Below, piece by piece: positions 1-8,651 of a DNA stretch of 13,735 bases. A program made the translations under genes and the position numbers. Below the pieces are notes generated by a model. It did not search any database, was not told the DNA's origin, and saw only the letters and a list, made by a program, of their open reading frames with translations. This DNA is from Chryseobacterium sp. UBA6632 (GTDB taxonomy: Bacteria; Bacteroidota; Bacteroidia; Flavobacteriales; Weeksellaceae), in assembly GCA_002455915.1 (NCBI GenBank), contig DKLU01000146.1:1-13735 (forward strand), given 5' to 3'. Every line of letters starts with the position of its first letter. Positions within the stretch are counted from its first letter, which is position 1.

Positions 1-194
1 GCTTTTTAACATAGAACATCACGGCTAGGGAAGTTGTTTACCAATTAAAAATCAGTAATAACATTCACCTTTTATCATTCCAAATGAATCTACAAAAAAT
101 AAAAACTTCCATTACCCAACATCCTAACTTCCATCTTTTTATTATTTAATCATCAATCCTTCATTTAAAAATTTTATTGTCGGATAAATAATTC
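1..194. other. Intergenic sequence before the first gene, nothing identified
   Basis: Strongly AT-rich stretch with no supportable ORF. Around 105-140 it contains runs of the kind 'aacttccatc', which resemble the hairpin repeat at 11611-11692, so it may hold a degenerate copy of that dispersed repeat. No tRNA-like fold was seen. Confidence 0.5.
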
Positions 195-202
195 TATTTT
201 TG
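195..202 (+). promoter_or_regulatory. Bacteroidota-type -7 promoter element (TATTTTTG)
   Basis: TATTTTTG fits the TAnnTTTG -7 consensus of Bacteroidota primary sigma factors. A TTG at 177-179 could be the upstream element, but its spacing is shorter than usual. Transcription would be expected to begin within a few bases of the ATG at 210, giving a leaderless or nearly leaderless message. Confidence 0.6.
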
Positions 203-209
203 TTATATC

Positions 210-848
210 ATGGAAACCAAATCCCCATTTTTAGACACTTTATTTATGCTTCGGAAAGACGAATGCATCACTATTTTTACGGACATTCAGGAAATCTCAA
301 AAAAAGAAGAGCACGATGCTGCCGATTATTTTGAATCTGAATTCGAAAAAGAACGTCTTGAGTTTTTATCAGATCAAATCAGTTGTGATAAAGAGGCGGC
401 TGTTTGGGCTGCAAAAGTGCTGTATCACAGTGCACAATTGCATCTTATCAGAAAAGGAACCGGAAAAGATTTAGAAAAACTGATTCCGAAATTTAAAGGA
501 AAAAGAGATGTTTCATCCATGTTATCGGCCGATCTTTCGTTGAGGTTTTTACCACAAATCATTATCGTCCTTCAAAATGCGGATACTGAAGATGCTTTAG
601 TGAAAATGCTTGAAGAAATACTATTCCAATTTCATTATTCAGGAATTGGATATGATCTGAATCTGGAAAAAATAAATTGGGAAGAAGAACTGAAAGATAA
701 AACCTACCGAAAATTATATCTCGAAAGAATTGTAGAAAAAAAAGCATATCAGCTTGCGGAAATTCCTTACATCAATCAGTTATTGATCGCCGAATTTGGA
801 ATGTATAAAGATATTTTCTGGAGAGAATTAAAAATTGTAAAGGATTAA
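210..848 (+). CDS. Unrecognised 212-residue protein upstream of the MoxR system
   Basis: I do not recognise this family. The protein is soluble, rich in charged residues and appears almost wholly alpha-helical, with no signal peptide, membrane segment or catalytic motif. A short hydrophobic stretch (LPQIIIVLQ) lies near residues 114-122. The start at 210 sits only 7 nt after a good -7 promoter element, so translation may be leaderless; Met13 (nt 246) is an alternative start. The gene points the same way as the MoxR cluster but is separated from it by about 106 nt holding a dispersed repeat, so it may be an accessory of that system or simply a neighbour. Nothing in the sequence decides between these. 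Confidence 0.75.
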   Translation: METKSPFLDTLFMLRKDECITIFTDIQEISKKEEHDAADYFESEFEKERLEFLSDQISCDKEAAVWAAKVLYHSAQLHLIRKGTGKDLEKLIPKFKGKRDVSSMLSADLSLRFLPQIIIVLQNADTEDALVKMLEEILFQFHYSGIGYDLNLEKINWEEELKDKTYRKLYLERIVEKKAYQLAEIPYINQLLIAEFGMYKDIFWRELKIVKD

Positions 849-857
849 ATCTTTGTT

Positions 858-949
858 GTCTTTGTTAAGTGAAACGCCTTTGCGAACTTAAAAACATTTA
901 TTTATTAAAAAGAAACTTAGCGCTCTTTGCGTTTAAAAGATAAAATAAA
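858..949 (+). repeat. Dispersed intergenic repeat R1, copy 1
   Basis: This about 90-nt stretch recurs at 11004-11084 in the same orientation. Shared blocks include GTGAAACGCCTTTGCGAAC and CTTAGCGC-nCTTTGCGTT. The two blocks within one copy are partly complementary (AACGC...GCGTT), so the repeat can form an imperfect hairpin. It lies directly before the ATG of the MoxR gene, as copy 2 lies before the YkuK-like gene. I associate similar sequences with flavobacterial intergenic regions, so it is likely a genome-wide repeat and not specific to these systems. Confidence 0.7.
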
Positions 950-954
950 AATTA

Positions 955-2088
955 ATGACTCAGAATATAGAAAAATTAAACAAAGTACTGTCCTATGTGA
1001 AAGATACTTTCGTTGGAAAAAACGATGTTGTAGATCTATTGGGAATCTGCCTTTTGGCGAGAGAAAATGCCTTTTTGTACGGCCCTCCGGGAACGGCAAA
1101 ATCTGCTATTGTGAGAACATTAGCAAATACCGTAAAAGATGGCAAAAACTTCGAATATCTTTTGACGCGTTTTACTGAACCCAACGAAATTTTCGGTCCT
1201 TTTGATATCAGAAAATTAAAGGAAGGCGAACTATTGACGAATACCGAAGGAATGATGCCGGAAGCTTCCATGGTTTTTCTGGATGAGATCTTCAATGCCA
1301 ATTCGGCGATTTTGAATTCACTTTTGATGGCTTTGAACGAAAAAATTTTCAAAAGAGGAAAAGAAACTAAGCATCTTCCTGCCTTAATGTTTGTTGGAGC
1401 AAGTAATGTTCTTCCCGAAGACGAAGCATTGAATGCTTTATTCGATCGTTTTTTGATCAGAATTAATGTCGATTATGTACATCCCGATCTTCTTCAACAA
1501 GTACTTTTAGCCGGAAGAAAACTCGAAAATCTTGTGGAAACAGAAAGTCCTGAAATTTTGGCTCATGAGATCAAAGAACTTCAGAGTTTGTGCAGAAGCA
1601 TAGATTTGAAGCCTATTTATGAGGTGTATTTAAATACGATTATCAGTCTTAGAAATACAGGAATTGCCATTTCCGACCGTAGAGCGGTAAAGTTGCAGAA
1701 TTTGATTGCAGCAAGTGCTTTGATTTGCGGAAGAAATGAAGCCATTTTATCGGATTTATGGGTGCTGAAACATATTTGGGACACCGAAGAACAGATTGAA
1801 ATTCTGGAAGGTATCATCAACAGGACGATTGAAAAAGATGAAAATCCTCAGTCTCATCCTCAGGCATTGCAAAACAAAACGCCGAATCCTGAAGAAGTGA
1901 TGAAAGATGTTAAAATTTTGATTGAAAAATGGGAAAGCGGCGCATTAAGTTTTGAAGAGCAGAATGTCATCAAAGATAAATTGAGATATCTTCAAACGCG
2001 TTGCGACTGGATCAAAAATCCTGAACAAAAACAATTTATTCAAAAAGAAATTGAAAGTTTATGGCAGAAGATTCTCCAAAGCGCATAA
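955..2088 (+). CDS. RavA/MoxR-family AAA+ ATPase
   Basis: A cytosolic AAA+ ATPase of the MoxR group, closest in feel to RavA. Visible motifs: Walker A GPPGTAKS (residues 43-50), Walker B MVFLDEI (106-112), sensor 1 FVGASN (146-151), an arginine-finger-like ALFDRF (161-166) and a sensor 2 region SDRR (240-243). The C-terminal about 120 residues are helical and charged. MoxR ATPases form hexamers that remodel or load partner proteins, typically working with a vWA protein encoded nearby, as here. The gene opens the tightly packed block and overlaps the next ORF by 28 nt. The first Met of the frame (955) follows an A/T-rich leader within a repeat. The family call is firm; the specific client is unknown. 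Confidence 0.95.
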   Translation: MTQNIEKLNKVLSYVKDTFVGKNDVVDLLGICLLARENAFLYGPPGTAKSAIVRTLANTVKDGKNFEYLLTRFTEPNEIFGPFDIRKLKEGELLTNTEGMMPEASMVFLDEIFNANSAILNSLLMALNEKIFKRGKETKHLPALMFVGASNVLPEDEALNALFDRFLIRINVDYVHPDLLQQVLLAGRKLENLVETESPEILAHEIKELQSLCRSIDLKPIYEVYLNTIISLRNTGIAISDRRAVKLQNLIAASALICGRNEAILSDLWVLKHIWDTEEQIEILEGIINRTIEKDENPQSHPQALQNKTPNPEEVMKDVKILIEKWESGALSFEEQNVIKDKLRYLQTRCDWIKNPEQKQFIQKEIESLWQKILQSA

Positions 2089-2804
2089 AAGAATATTGGG
2101 CAGAATTTCCACGTTCTTCTGAAGATTTTCTAGGCTCGATCCGAGATTGGAAAAATGTTCAGATCGCAACGGATGATGAGATCATTTGGCTCAGAGGTTT
2201 TACCGAAGAACAGACAGTTTCTTCGGAGCTTCAGCAGTTGCCTAATTTTTTACTTTACGAATTACGAGACGGACTTTTATTCAGAATAGAAGCCTTGGTT
2301 CCAAGTAAAAAAATACGTACAGGTTTGCTTTGGATGTCGATTCATAAAGCTTTGCAGCTCACTTTTCCTCCTTCCAATCAGAATTTTTTTGGAATCGATG
2401 GGAAAATTGAAGTTCAGCTAAAACCGAGTGAAGAAGAGCAGCCGGCAACCGCTTTGTTATGTTCAATGAAAGATATCAAAGAGATGCTGATTGCAATGCC
2501 AAAATTCAAACTGGAAAAAATCAACTGGATTGTTATTAATGATAAAGCTTTATTTATGGTAAATCCGTTGTTAAGCTTTCCGGGAAAAACATTTTGGCTG
2601 AAAAACGATCATTTATTGCCGACAGGTTTTGATTTTGAGTTTAAAAATCTGAGCACTTTACTGCAAAAAAAATATAATGAAGAACAAGGTAAATGGCTTT
2701 TATGGAACGAAGACGGAAGTTATCTTTCAATCGATAAAAATGATTTTCGAAAGTTGTCCGTAAGCTCATTTCGCCTTACTGAAAAATCACAGGAATGGAT
2801 ATAA
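2061..2804 (+). CDS. Accessory protein of the MoxR-vWA-beta-propeller system (bpX-type domain likely)
   Basis: A 247-residue soluble protein without membrane segments or enzyme motifs. It has alternating hydrophobic and charged strands and several Trp/Phe-rich turns (for example WLRGF near 44-48). Its place between the MoxR ATPase and the vWA-propeller gene matches the small accessory bpX domains described for the MoxR-vWA-beta-propeller ternary systems, but I cannot say which numbered bpX family it is. Its ORF overlaps the MoxR gene by 28 nt and the following gene by 10 nt, which implies translational coupling within one operon. The first 9 codons lie inside the upstream coding region; no better internal Met is near. 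Confidence 0.75.
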   Translation: MAEDSPKRIKEYWAEFPRSSEDFLGSIRDWKNVQIATDDEIIWLRGFTEEQTVSSELQQLPNFLLYELRDGLLFRIEALVPSKKIRTGLLWMSIHKALQLTFPPSNQNFFGIDGKIEVQLKPSEEEQPATALLCSMKDIKEMLIAMPKFKLEKINWIVINDKALFMVNPLLSFPGKTFWLKNDHLLPTGFDFEFKNLSTLLQKKYNEEQGKWLLWNEDGSYLSIDKNDFRKLSVSSFRLTEKSQEWI

Positions 2805-5191
2805 ATCAATATTTCCAATCGTATGAAAATTATTTCTGGGAATGGACGACCGATGAAGACGTTCCCGATGAATCCGGCTATCATGAAAACAATCTTATTT
2901 CGATCCCGAATATAGGGTTCATTGCGTATAGAGCTTATGTGATCGAAGTTTTGAAAATGTTAAAAGTAGGTTTCCCGAGTTTTGGTTCTCTGCTTTTAAC
3001 TTTGTATGCCACTCAGGATGGGTATATCAATTTTAATGATGCATTGGCTCCGACAAAGAATTTTTACGGCGATGGAGATGCTGTAAAAGGAATTGTGAAT
3101 ATAACGGTTGATTTTCTGGAGCGCGTAAAAAGTTTAGATAAAGTCTATAAAAAAGGTCAAAATAGAATCACGCTTTTACAAACCTTATTTGGAAGCGTTT
3201 ATCTTCGATTGTCGTCCGGAAATTCTGAATTAATTTTAGGAAGATACCGAAAAAGACCGCATAAAATTGGTGAAAGCGCAGTTAAAAAGTATGCAACTCC
3301 CAACTTTGTTTATAATGATCTACGGATTTTTGAACGATTAAACCAAATATTTCCTACAACACAGTCCATTATTGATGCATTACAGGGAAAAATTGATGAT
3401 CTTGAATTGGAAGATGAAATTGCCGAAGATGAAGCCACTGTAGAAAGTGGCGGAGATGATTTCATTCAGGAATTGATAGAAGAGCCAAAAACATTTCAGG
3501 TTGGAAGTTTAATTAAAAGAATTTGGAGCGGTTTAAAAATTCCGATGAAGCATCTTTCACCTGGCGAACAGCCAATTGGCGGCGTTTCTGATATGACGAA
3601 TAAAGGGGAACTTCACAGAATGCTTTTGTCTGAATTTGCTAATGAAGATGAGGTTTTCATGAGTAGAATTGCCAATAATGAGGCATTGTATATTCAAAGG
3701 GAAATTCCGCCTGAAGAAAATATTTTTGAAAGAATTATTTTAATCGATACTTCTCTGAAAAATTGGGGAACGCCGAAGGTTTTGTCTTTTGCTTCCACAA
3801 TTGCGATCATCAAACATCCGAAAGCACACACGGAATGCAAAGTTTTTGCCTTGGGTAAAAATATCACACCGATGTCTTTGGATAAAGTGGAAGAAGTGGT
3901 TGAAAACCTGAATCAGGTGAGTGGTTTATTGGATGTTTCACCAGCATTGGACGAGTTTTTCAGTAAAAAGCATTCTGAAAAAGATCTGGAAGTTTTCTTT
4001 GTTACGAATGAGGAAAATTTAGCCAATCCCAATCTTCAGAAGGTGATTCACGAGAATAGAGATCGATTGAAATTTATTGTAACCACTTCGGCAAATGGTG
4101 AACTGAATTTTTATAAACATCACAACGGAGCCAGAAAACATATTCAGAAAATTATCTTGCCTTTGCAGGAATTATGGGCAAATCCTCCAAAGAAAAAGAC
4201 GGTTCAAAATAATAATGCTCAGAAAAGAGGCTCCAAAACTCCGGTTCCGTTGAATTATCCGGTGCTGTTGCCAACGCCGAAAAGTAGAATTGCCACTTTT
4301 TTATATGAGGGAGAATTTTATATTTTAAGCAATAAAAAACAGTTGCTGCGAACGTATTTGTCAGACAATTATTACAACAAAAATATTTATGTAAGTTCTA
4401 GAATTCATCGTGGTTCAGAGGTTTTGGTTGAAAATATTTCCATAAAACCGAAAGGACAGTTTGCTTTGGCTAAAGATAAACAGGGAAGTTATATTATTTG
4501 CCAATATCAGCCGGATAAAAAATTACTTTCAAAACTGAATGTGATTACCGGAGAATATTCTGATCTGAATGTAACGGGACAAAATATTCCGTTGAATTTT
4601 AATCTTATTTACTTTAACCGAAATTTTTATCTGCATGAAGATGGTTTTCCGATGATCTTCAAAATTAATATTGAAGGTAAAATTTCTATAGAACAGGTAG
4701 AAAATAATGAAGAAATAAGCAGACGATTTATCCGAAACACGGCAGAGCTGGCGAGGCTTCATAATGGTGGAGAAAATATTTTGAGCAATTTTGGAATCAT
4801 AGGAATTAATGAAGCACAAGAATTAGTGGTTTCCAAATTGGCTTTATCGCGTAGGTTTGATAATGTATATAATTTTAATAAAAATCTTATGGATTTGGAT
4901 GTCATCGCAAGCCAGAATAAGAACAAATATACTTTTGGAGATGGCAGCGAAATCATCACCGATACCCGCGGAATGCTCACTTTTAAAAGCAGCAACAAAC
5001 ATATTCCTACTTTTTATATACCTTCCACGCAATACGGTTATCTTGCGTTGGCAACCGGAAAAGATTTTGGCGGTTCAGAATATTATCTGCCTAAAAATAC
5101 GCAGTTGAAGATTAAAGAAATGGACGAAATGTATACGGATTATATGAAGAATTTCATTAAACATATTTTGGATTATGGAACTAAGAATTAA
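2795..5191 (+). CDS. Large vWA plus predicted beta-propeller protein of the MoxR-vWA ternary system
   Basis: A 798-residue protein with three parts. Residues 1-300 are mostly helical and end in a segment (about 245-300, containing the GGVSD and LSEFANEDE-type motifs) typical of the N-terminal extension of MoxR-partner vWA proteins. Residues about 312-450 are a vWA fold, but the metal site is DTSLK (318-322) rather than DxSxS, so metal binding may be lost or changed. After a basic, Asn/Lys-rich linker (465-485), residues about 490-775 are repetitive beta-rich sequence consistent with a beta-propeller. It overlaps both neighbours (10 and 17 nt). In these systems the vWA protein is the adaptor between the MoxR ATPase and its target; the propeller would supply binding specificity. 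Domain boundaries are estimates by eye. Confidence 0.85.
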   Translation: MDINQYFQSYENYFWEWTTDEDVPDESGYHENNLISIPNIGFIAYRAYVIEVLKMLKVGFPSFGSLLLTLYATQDGYINFNDALAPTKNFYGDGDAVKGIVNITVDFLERVKSLDKVYKKGQNRITLLQTLFGSVYLRLSSGNSELILGRYRKRPHKIGESAVKKYATPNFVYNDLRIFERLNQIFPTTQSIIDALQGKIDDLELEDEIAEDEATVESGGDDFIQELIEEPKTFQVGSLIKRIWSGLKIPMKHLSPGEQPIGGVSDMTNKGELHRMLLSEFANEDEVFMSRIANNEALYIQREIPPEENIFERIILIDTSLKNWGTPKVLSFASTIAIIKHPKAHTECKVFALGKNITPMSLDKVEEVVENLNQVSGLLDVSPALDEFFSKKHSEKDLEVFFVTNEENLANPNLQKVIHENRDRLKFIVTTSANGELNFYKHHNGARKHIQKIILPLQELWANPPKKKTVQNNNAQKRGSKTPVPLNYPVLLPTPKSRIATFLYEGEFYILSNKKQLLRTYLSDNYYNKNIYVSSRIHRGSEVLVENISIKPKGQFALAKDKQGSYIICQYQPDKKLLSKLNVITGEYSDLNVTGQNIPLNFNLIYFNRNFYLHEDGFPMIFKINIEGKISIEQVENNEEISRRFIRNTAELARLHNGGENILSNFGIIGINEAQELVVSKLALSRRFDNVYNFNKNLMDLDVIASQNKNKYTFGDGSEIITDTRGMLTFKSSNKHIPTFYIPSTQYGYLALATGKDFGGSEYYLPKNTQLKIKEMDEMYTDYMKNFIKHILDYGTKN

Positions 5192-6902
5192 ACCTTTTCC
5201 GAAAAACAGCTATCCAAAGAAAGGACTTTTGATAAAAGGTTCTTCACCTTTGGTATGGCTTCAGGAAATGGAATTGTTAGGAATTGATCTGAATGAGGTG
5301 AAATCTTTTGCGATTCCGTCTAATGAACCGAATATTTTATACGGTTGTTTTTTGATTTTCAATGGTTTTGCTCCTAATGAAATTGGAAAAAATGCTTATT
5401 TTCAGTCGGTTGATGATCGATTGTTTATTCCTGAAAATACTATTTTTTATCCGAAGATTTTGCCGGAAGAGTGGAAAAGTTCAGGTTCAGAATATCTGAT
5501 TATGCATCCTGATTTTGGTTTGGTGAAATTGTCAGAGCAAATTAATTGGCTGGAAGTCATTCAATCTCCTTTGCTGGATTCTTCGAAAGTTCGAAAACCT
5601 TCAAACGGAGTTAAAATTCCTTCTGAAATTAAGAGTTATACCGTGGAGATGGATGATGATAAGGTGTTGGAAGCTTTATCTAAACCTAAAACCGATGAAG
5701 AATGGATGAAAGATTTACCATTCGATCTGAAAAAAGTATTAGCAGGAAATCAAAAGGAAATTGAAAAATATTTAAAATATATCGAGCAGCATCCGGATAG
5801 AATCGTGGATTTGGGTGTACCGTTGGATGTGATGGGAACTTCACGCGGTGATGGTTTCAGCAAATTTAAATTTGGCGACGGAATGTTCGGTAGATTATTT
5901 GGAAATATATTTGGCGGAAATAATAATTCAGCTGAAAATTTTTCCGATAATGAACGTCCTCGTAAAAAAAGCTATTTCTGGATATTTTGGGTGATCATTA
6001 TTATATTTTCCATCATAAGATTTGCGATACGATGGGATAAAATGAACTCTACACCTGAAAAAAGTGAAAATGTTCAGACGAGTAACCTTCCGGTAATTTC
6101 AAAACCATCAGATCCGCTGATGTTCGAATCGGGAGTTACGGAAATAGATATGAAAATTGATTCTATTTATCGCGAAAAGAGAACACAACTTTCAAGAGAA
6201 CTCAACAAAACGAGACAAATTTACACACATAATGATGATTTGGTAACTCAGCATCATCTTCAGAATGGCGGACGAAATCTGGAAACTGTAGAAAATGATA
6301 TTGCGATCACAAAAAATAAAATGAAAAGGTCGAAAGATTCTCTGAAGCAGATTTATAATCAGAAAATTTTTCAGCAGGTAGAGGAAAAATCAACAAGTTT
6401 TAAGAAAAAAATTGCTGATTCTCTGAAACAATCAACCGGAAAACCTGCCGATAAAGGTTTGGTGAAAAGCATTTGGAATAAAAAACAAATTTTGATGATC
6501 GATTCTCTAGGAAAGTATTACGGAACAAAAGAAGAACCCGAACTTCCTGTTATTCATGATGGTAAAAATAATTTTGAAGAACTGCAAAATGCAACACCGA
6601 AGAATAATACCTCATTTATGGAAATCGTCTGGCTGATCATCTTTATGATAGGAGCGGTAGGACTTTATAATTATCTGGTAAAGAGAAATTATTTTGATAT
6701 CGGCGGCGAAAATATTCCGACGGGAGTGAAAGTATTACTCATGATTATCCTTTTGGGAATGTTGCTTTATATTTTTTATCCGCTCATTAATATGTTTGGC
6801 TACAACTGGTTTGTCTGGTTGCTCATCGTGTGTGTTATCGTCTTATTATATCGACTATTTAGTAAAGATAAAACCATCTTAAAATCTGATAAAAATGAAT
6901 AA
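5175..6902 (+). CDS. Four-pass membrane protein of the MoxR-vWA system
   Basis: A 575-residue protein with an N-terminal soluble domain (about 1-140), a linker with a Gly/Phe-rich stretch (226-250), TM1 (about 267-286), a charged helical or coiled-coil segment (about 320-450) and three further TM helices (about 482-502, 517-538, 541-562). There is no signal peptide; the basic PRKK motif just before TM1 suggests that the N-terminal domain is cytosolic, which would place the helical segment in the periplasm and the C-terminus (KSDKNE) back in the cytosol. It overlaps the upstream gene by 17 nt and the downstream gene by 8 nt. It probably anchors the complex to the inner membrane. The N-terminal domain may be one of the bpX domains, but I cannot assign it. 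No enzymatic motif is visible. Confidence 0.8.
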   Translation: MELRIKPFPKNSYPKKGLLIKGSSPLVWLQEMELLGIDLNEVKSFAIPSNEPNILYGCFLIFNGFAPNEIGKNAYFQSVDDRLFIPENTIFYPKILPEEWKSSGSEYLIMHPDFGLVKLSEQINWLEVIQSPLLDSSKVRKPSNGVKIPSEIKSYTVEMDDDKVLEALSKPKTDEEWMKDLPFDLKKVLAGNQKEIEKYLKYIEQHPDRIVDLGVPLDVMGTSRGDGFSKFKFGDGMFGRLFGNIFGGNNNSAENFSDNERPRKKSYFWIFWVIIIIFSIIRFAIRWDKMNSTPEKSENVQTSNLPVISKPSDPLMFESGVTEIDMKIDSIYREKRTQLSRELNKTRQIYTHNDDLVTQHHLQNGGRNLETVENDIAITKNKMKRSKDSLKQIYNQKIFQQVEEKSTSFKKKIADSLKQSTGKPADKGLVKSIWNKKQILMIDSLGKYYGTKEEPELPVIHDGKNNFEELQNATPKNNTSFMEIVWLIIFMIGAVGLYNYLVKRNYFDIGGENIPTGVKVLLMIILLGMLLYIFYPLINMFGYNWFVWLLIVCVIVLLYRLFSKDKTILKSDKNE

Positions 6903-7920
6903 ACAAAGATTTACAGATAAATTTATCGCGGCACTTTTTATCCTGATATTCATTAAAATATTCGGAATTCTGGCCGAGCTTTTCCATAAGAGCTTTTGGG
7001 ATGTGTTTGCTACTTTTTTAATTTTTGTAGTAGTGGCTATTGTTGTGCTTATTGTGGTTATTTTTCAATCTGACAAAGAAATAAACAATGCCAATGCTGG
7101 AAAAGGTGGCAGATCGATGGCGGGAAATAGCTCGTATGTAGAATCCTCAGTTTTCAACAGACTTCATAATATATACGAAGAACGTGCGCAAAAATATATT
7201 TCCGAGAAAGATTACAGAAATGCGGCAAAAGTGTATATCAATCTTTTGAAAGATAATTATCGCGGTGCAAAAACATTGGCAGACGGCGAATTGTATAACG
7301 AAGCAGCAGTAATTTACCTCAAAAAATTAAATAATAAATCTGAAGCAGCCCATTGTTACGAAAAAGCAAAACAGTATAAAAAGTCGATTGAATTATATAA
7401 AGAATTGGGGCAAAAAGAAAAAGTGGGAGATCTGTATAAGGAAATTAATGAGGTTGAGAATGCCGACAATTATTATCAAATGGTGGTAGATGATTATGTG
7501 AAATATAACCAAATGGTAAAAGCTTCTTTAATTTATCGTAAAAAAATGGAAAAACCGGAAGCAGCTCAAAAAATTCTACTTCAGGGCTGGGAAGAAAATA
7601 AAGATGCTTTTAATTGTTTGAATAACTATTTTGCGAATATCTTCGATGTTAAAAATCTGGATTCTGCGATTCGTGAAGTGTATAAAAAGACGCCTTCCGA
7701 GAAAAAATCGATTTATCTGGATGCAATGAAGCATGAATTTAAAAAAGATGTTCAGCTTCAGCCGACCGTAAGAAATATTGCTTACGAAATTATTGCTGAA
7801 AAAATTAAAACCCATTCTGAAATAGTGAATGAATTGAAACATTTCAATCCTGATGATGAAGTAATTTTAAAGGATATTTCAAGATATAAAATGAATCGGA
7901 GTAAAATTTTTGGACATTAA
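6895..7920 (+). CDS. Two-pass membrane protein with TPR-like helical domain
   Basis: A 341-residue protein. Two N-terminal TM helices (about 9-28 and 36-57) are followed by a flexible Gly/Asn/Ser stretch (65-80) and a long helical domain whose repeating pattern (DYRNAAKVYINLL, LYNEAAVIYLKKL, QYKKSIELYKELG; residues about 95-235) is characteristic of TPR or SEL1-like repeats. Such domains act as protein-binding scaffolds. It overlaps the preceding gene by 8 nt and is the last gene of the block. With both termini cytosolic, the TPR domain could present substrates or partners to the MoxR-vWA complex; that is inference. Confidence 0.8.
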   Translation: MNKQRFTDKFIAALFILIFIKIFGILAELFHKSFWDVFATFLIFVVVAIVVLIVVIFQSDKEINNANAGKGGRSMAGNSSYVESSVFNRLHNIYEERAQKYISEKDYRNAAKVYINLLKDNYRGAKTLADGELYNEAAVIYLKKLNNKSEAAHCYEKAKQYKKSIELYKELGQKEKVGDLYKEINEVENADNYYQMVVDDYVKYNQMVKASLIYRKKMEKPEAAQKILLQGWEENKDAFNCLNNYFANIFDVKNLDSAIREVYKKTPSEKKSIYLDAMKHEFKKDVQLQPTVRNIAYEIIAEKIKTHSEIVNELKHFNPDDEVILKDISRYKMNRSKIFGH

Positions 7921-7936
7921 AATTTTATCTATAAAT

Positions 7937-8027
7937 GCTTCGACTTCGCCCAGCATGACCTCTCTAATACTAACTGTTTTTATTAGCGGTTAATTTTTAG
8001 CATTGTCATGCTGAGCGAAGTCGAAGC
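7937..8027. repeat. 23-bp inverted repeat downstream of the MoxR block
   Basis: The arms 7937-7959 and 8005-8027 are inverted copies with one mismatch (core CTTCGACTTCGC and its complement), separated by 45 nt. No T-run follows the right arm, so it is not a classic intrinsic terminator, although it could act as a 3' end stabiliser. I know near-identical sequences as common dispersed repeats in flavobacterial genomes. Confidence 0.75.
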
Positions 8028-8115
8028 GTCTGCAAATCCTTAATAATTAACAATAATGATGAGGTTATTTAGGCTGCTAATCATCCATTATTCTATTTTA
8101 ATTAAGAAAAATAAT

Positions 8116-8123
8116 TATCTTTG
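8116..8123 (+). promoter_or_regulatory. Promoter P1 -7 element (TATCTTTG)
   Basis: TATCTTTG, followed by CACC, is a full TAnnTTTG match. No convincing -33 TTG is seen at the expected distance. It lies 13 nt before the ATG of the 42-codon ORF and would drive the first small unit, which ends at the terminator at 8296-8324. Confidence 0.65.
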
Positions 8124-8136
8124 CACCAATAAAATT

Positions 8137-8265
8137 ATGACAATACAAAGAGCACATATCAGTTTAAATCTATGCGATCGCCCTGTAGTAAAGGGATCGT
8201 TCGGATATGAATGGATGATATTGAATGAGGCGAAATGTGCTTGCTTTGAAAATTATTTACTGTAA
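8137..8265 (+). CDS. Small ORF 1, 42 residues, possible leader peptide
   Basis: The peptide begins MTIQRAHISLNLCDR and ends ENYLL, with three Cys (residues 13, 34, 36) and no signal peptide. The frame is open further upstream to 8056, but P1 (8116-8123) lies inside that extension, so ATG 8137 is preferred. It has its own promoter and terminator. GAGGCG at 8227-8232, within the ORF, is the exact complement of CGCCTC (8299-8304) in the 5' arm of the terminator, which would allow an antiterminator. It weakly resembles small ORF 2 (an IS...NL..R.P....GY...IL pattern). It could be a regulatory leader peptide or a real small protein; coding status is uncertain. Confidence 0.45.
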   Translation: MTIQRAHISLNLCDRPVVKGSFGYEWMILNEAKCACFENYLL

Positions 8266-8295
8266 ACTCGTAAAAAATTAAACAAAATACTGCAG

Positions 8296-8324
8296 AAACG
8301 CCTCGATGATCGGGGCGTTTTTTG
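8296..8324 (+). terminator. Intrinsic terminator of small unit 1
   Basis: AAACGCC (8296-8302) pairs with GGCGTTT (8314-8320), followed by a continuing T-run. The stem lies 30 nt after the stop of small ORF 1. Its 5' arm can alternatively pair with GAGGCG inside that ORF. Confidence 0.85.
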
Positions 8325-8550
8325 TGTTTTTAGGGCAGAAATTATTTAGAATGAAAAAAAATAACCATAAAAATGAAAATTATTTAATAACAAATGAACA
8401 ATTAATAAGAAAATAAAGCGTGATAAGTAACCCGATGAGAGACAGTCATTTAGGTATTTAAGACATCTGCAAAATATTGCTGACGGAAATTCTTTATCCT
8501 AAATTTTAATCATAATTAATTGATTTTCAAATGTTTAAATGAAAAATAAA
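8325..8550. other. Intergenic stretch between the two small units, nothing identified
   Basis: About 226 nt of AT-rich sequence with no ORF, tRNA-like fold or strong hairpin that I could see. It separates terminator 1 from promoter P2. Confidence 0.5.
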
Positions 8551-8582
8551 TTTGCGGGTTAAAAAAAATCATCTTTACTTTG
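8551..8582 (+). promoter_or_regulatory. Promoter P2 of small unit 2 and probably of the tRNA-like array
   Basis: TTTG at 8551-8554 and TTACTTTG at 8575-8582 are separated by 20 nt, matching the Bacteroidota TTTG-N19-TAnnTTTG arrangement with one deviation (TT for TA). The start would be near 8590. The roughly 60-nt leader contains a TTGAAAG/CTTTCAA hairpin (8593-8599 with 8615-8621), and the first arm can also pair with TTTCAA at 8608-8613, so two alternative leader folds exist. Confidence 0.65.
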
Positions 8583-8651
8583 CAACCGAAAATTGAAAGC
8601 AACAAGTTTTCAACCTTTCAAACAAACTTTTTTTAAAACAAGAAAAATAAA

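Noticed and set aside
993..1352. Minus-strand ORF within the MoxR gene and other antisense ORFs (1617-1820, 4529-4819, 4759-4998, 7576-7842, 11801-11992, 12617-12841)
   Set aside because: All are shadows of well-supported + strand genes, without known motifs or promoters.
7937..8027. Intrinsic terminator of the MoxR block
   Set aside because: The stem is strong but has a 45-nt loop and no T-run; it is more like a dispersed repeat.
8056..8136. Upstream extension of small ORF 1 to a start at 8056
   Set aside because: A full TAnnTTTG promoter element (8116-8123) lies inside the extension, so the ATG at 8137 fits better.
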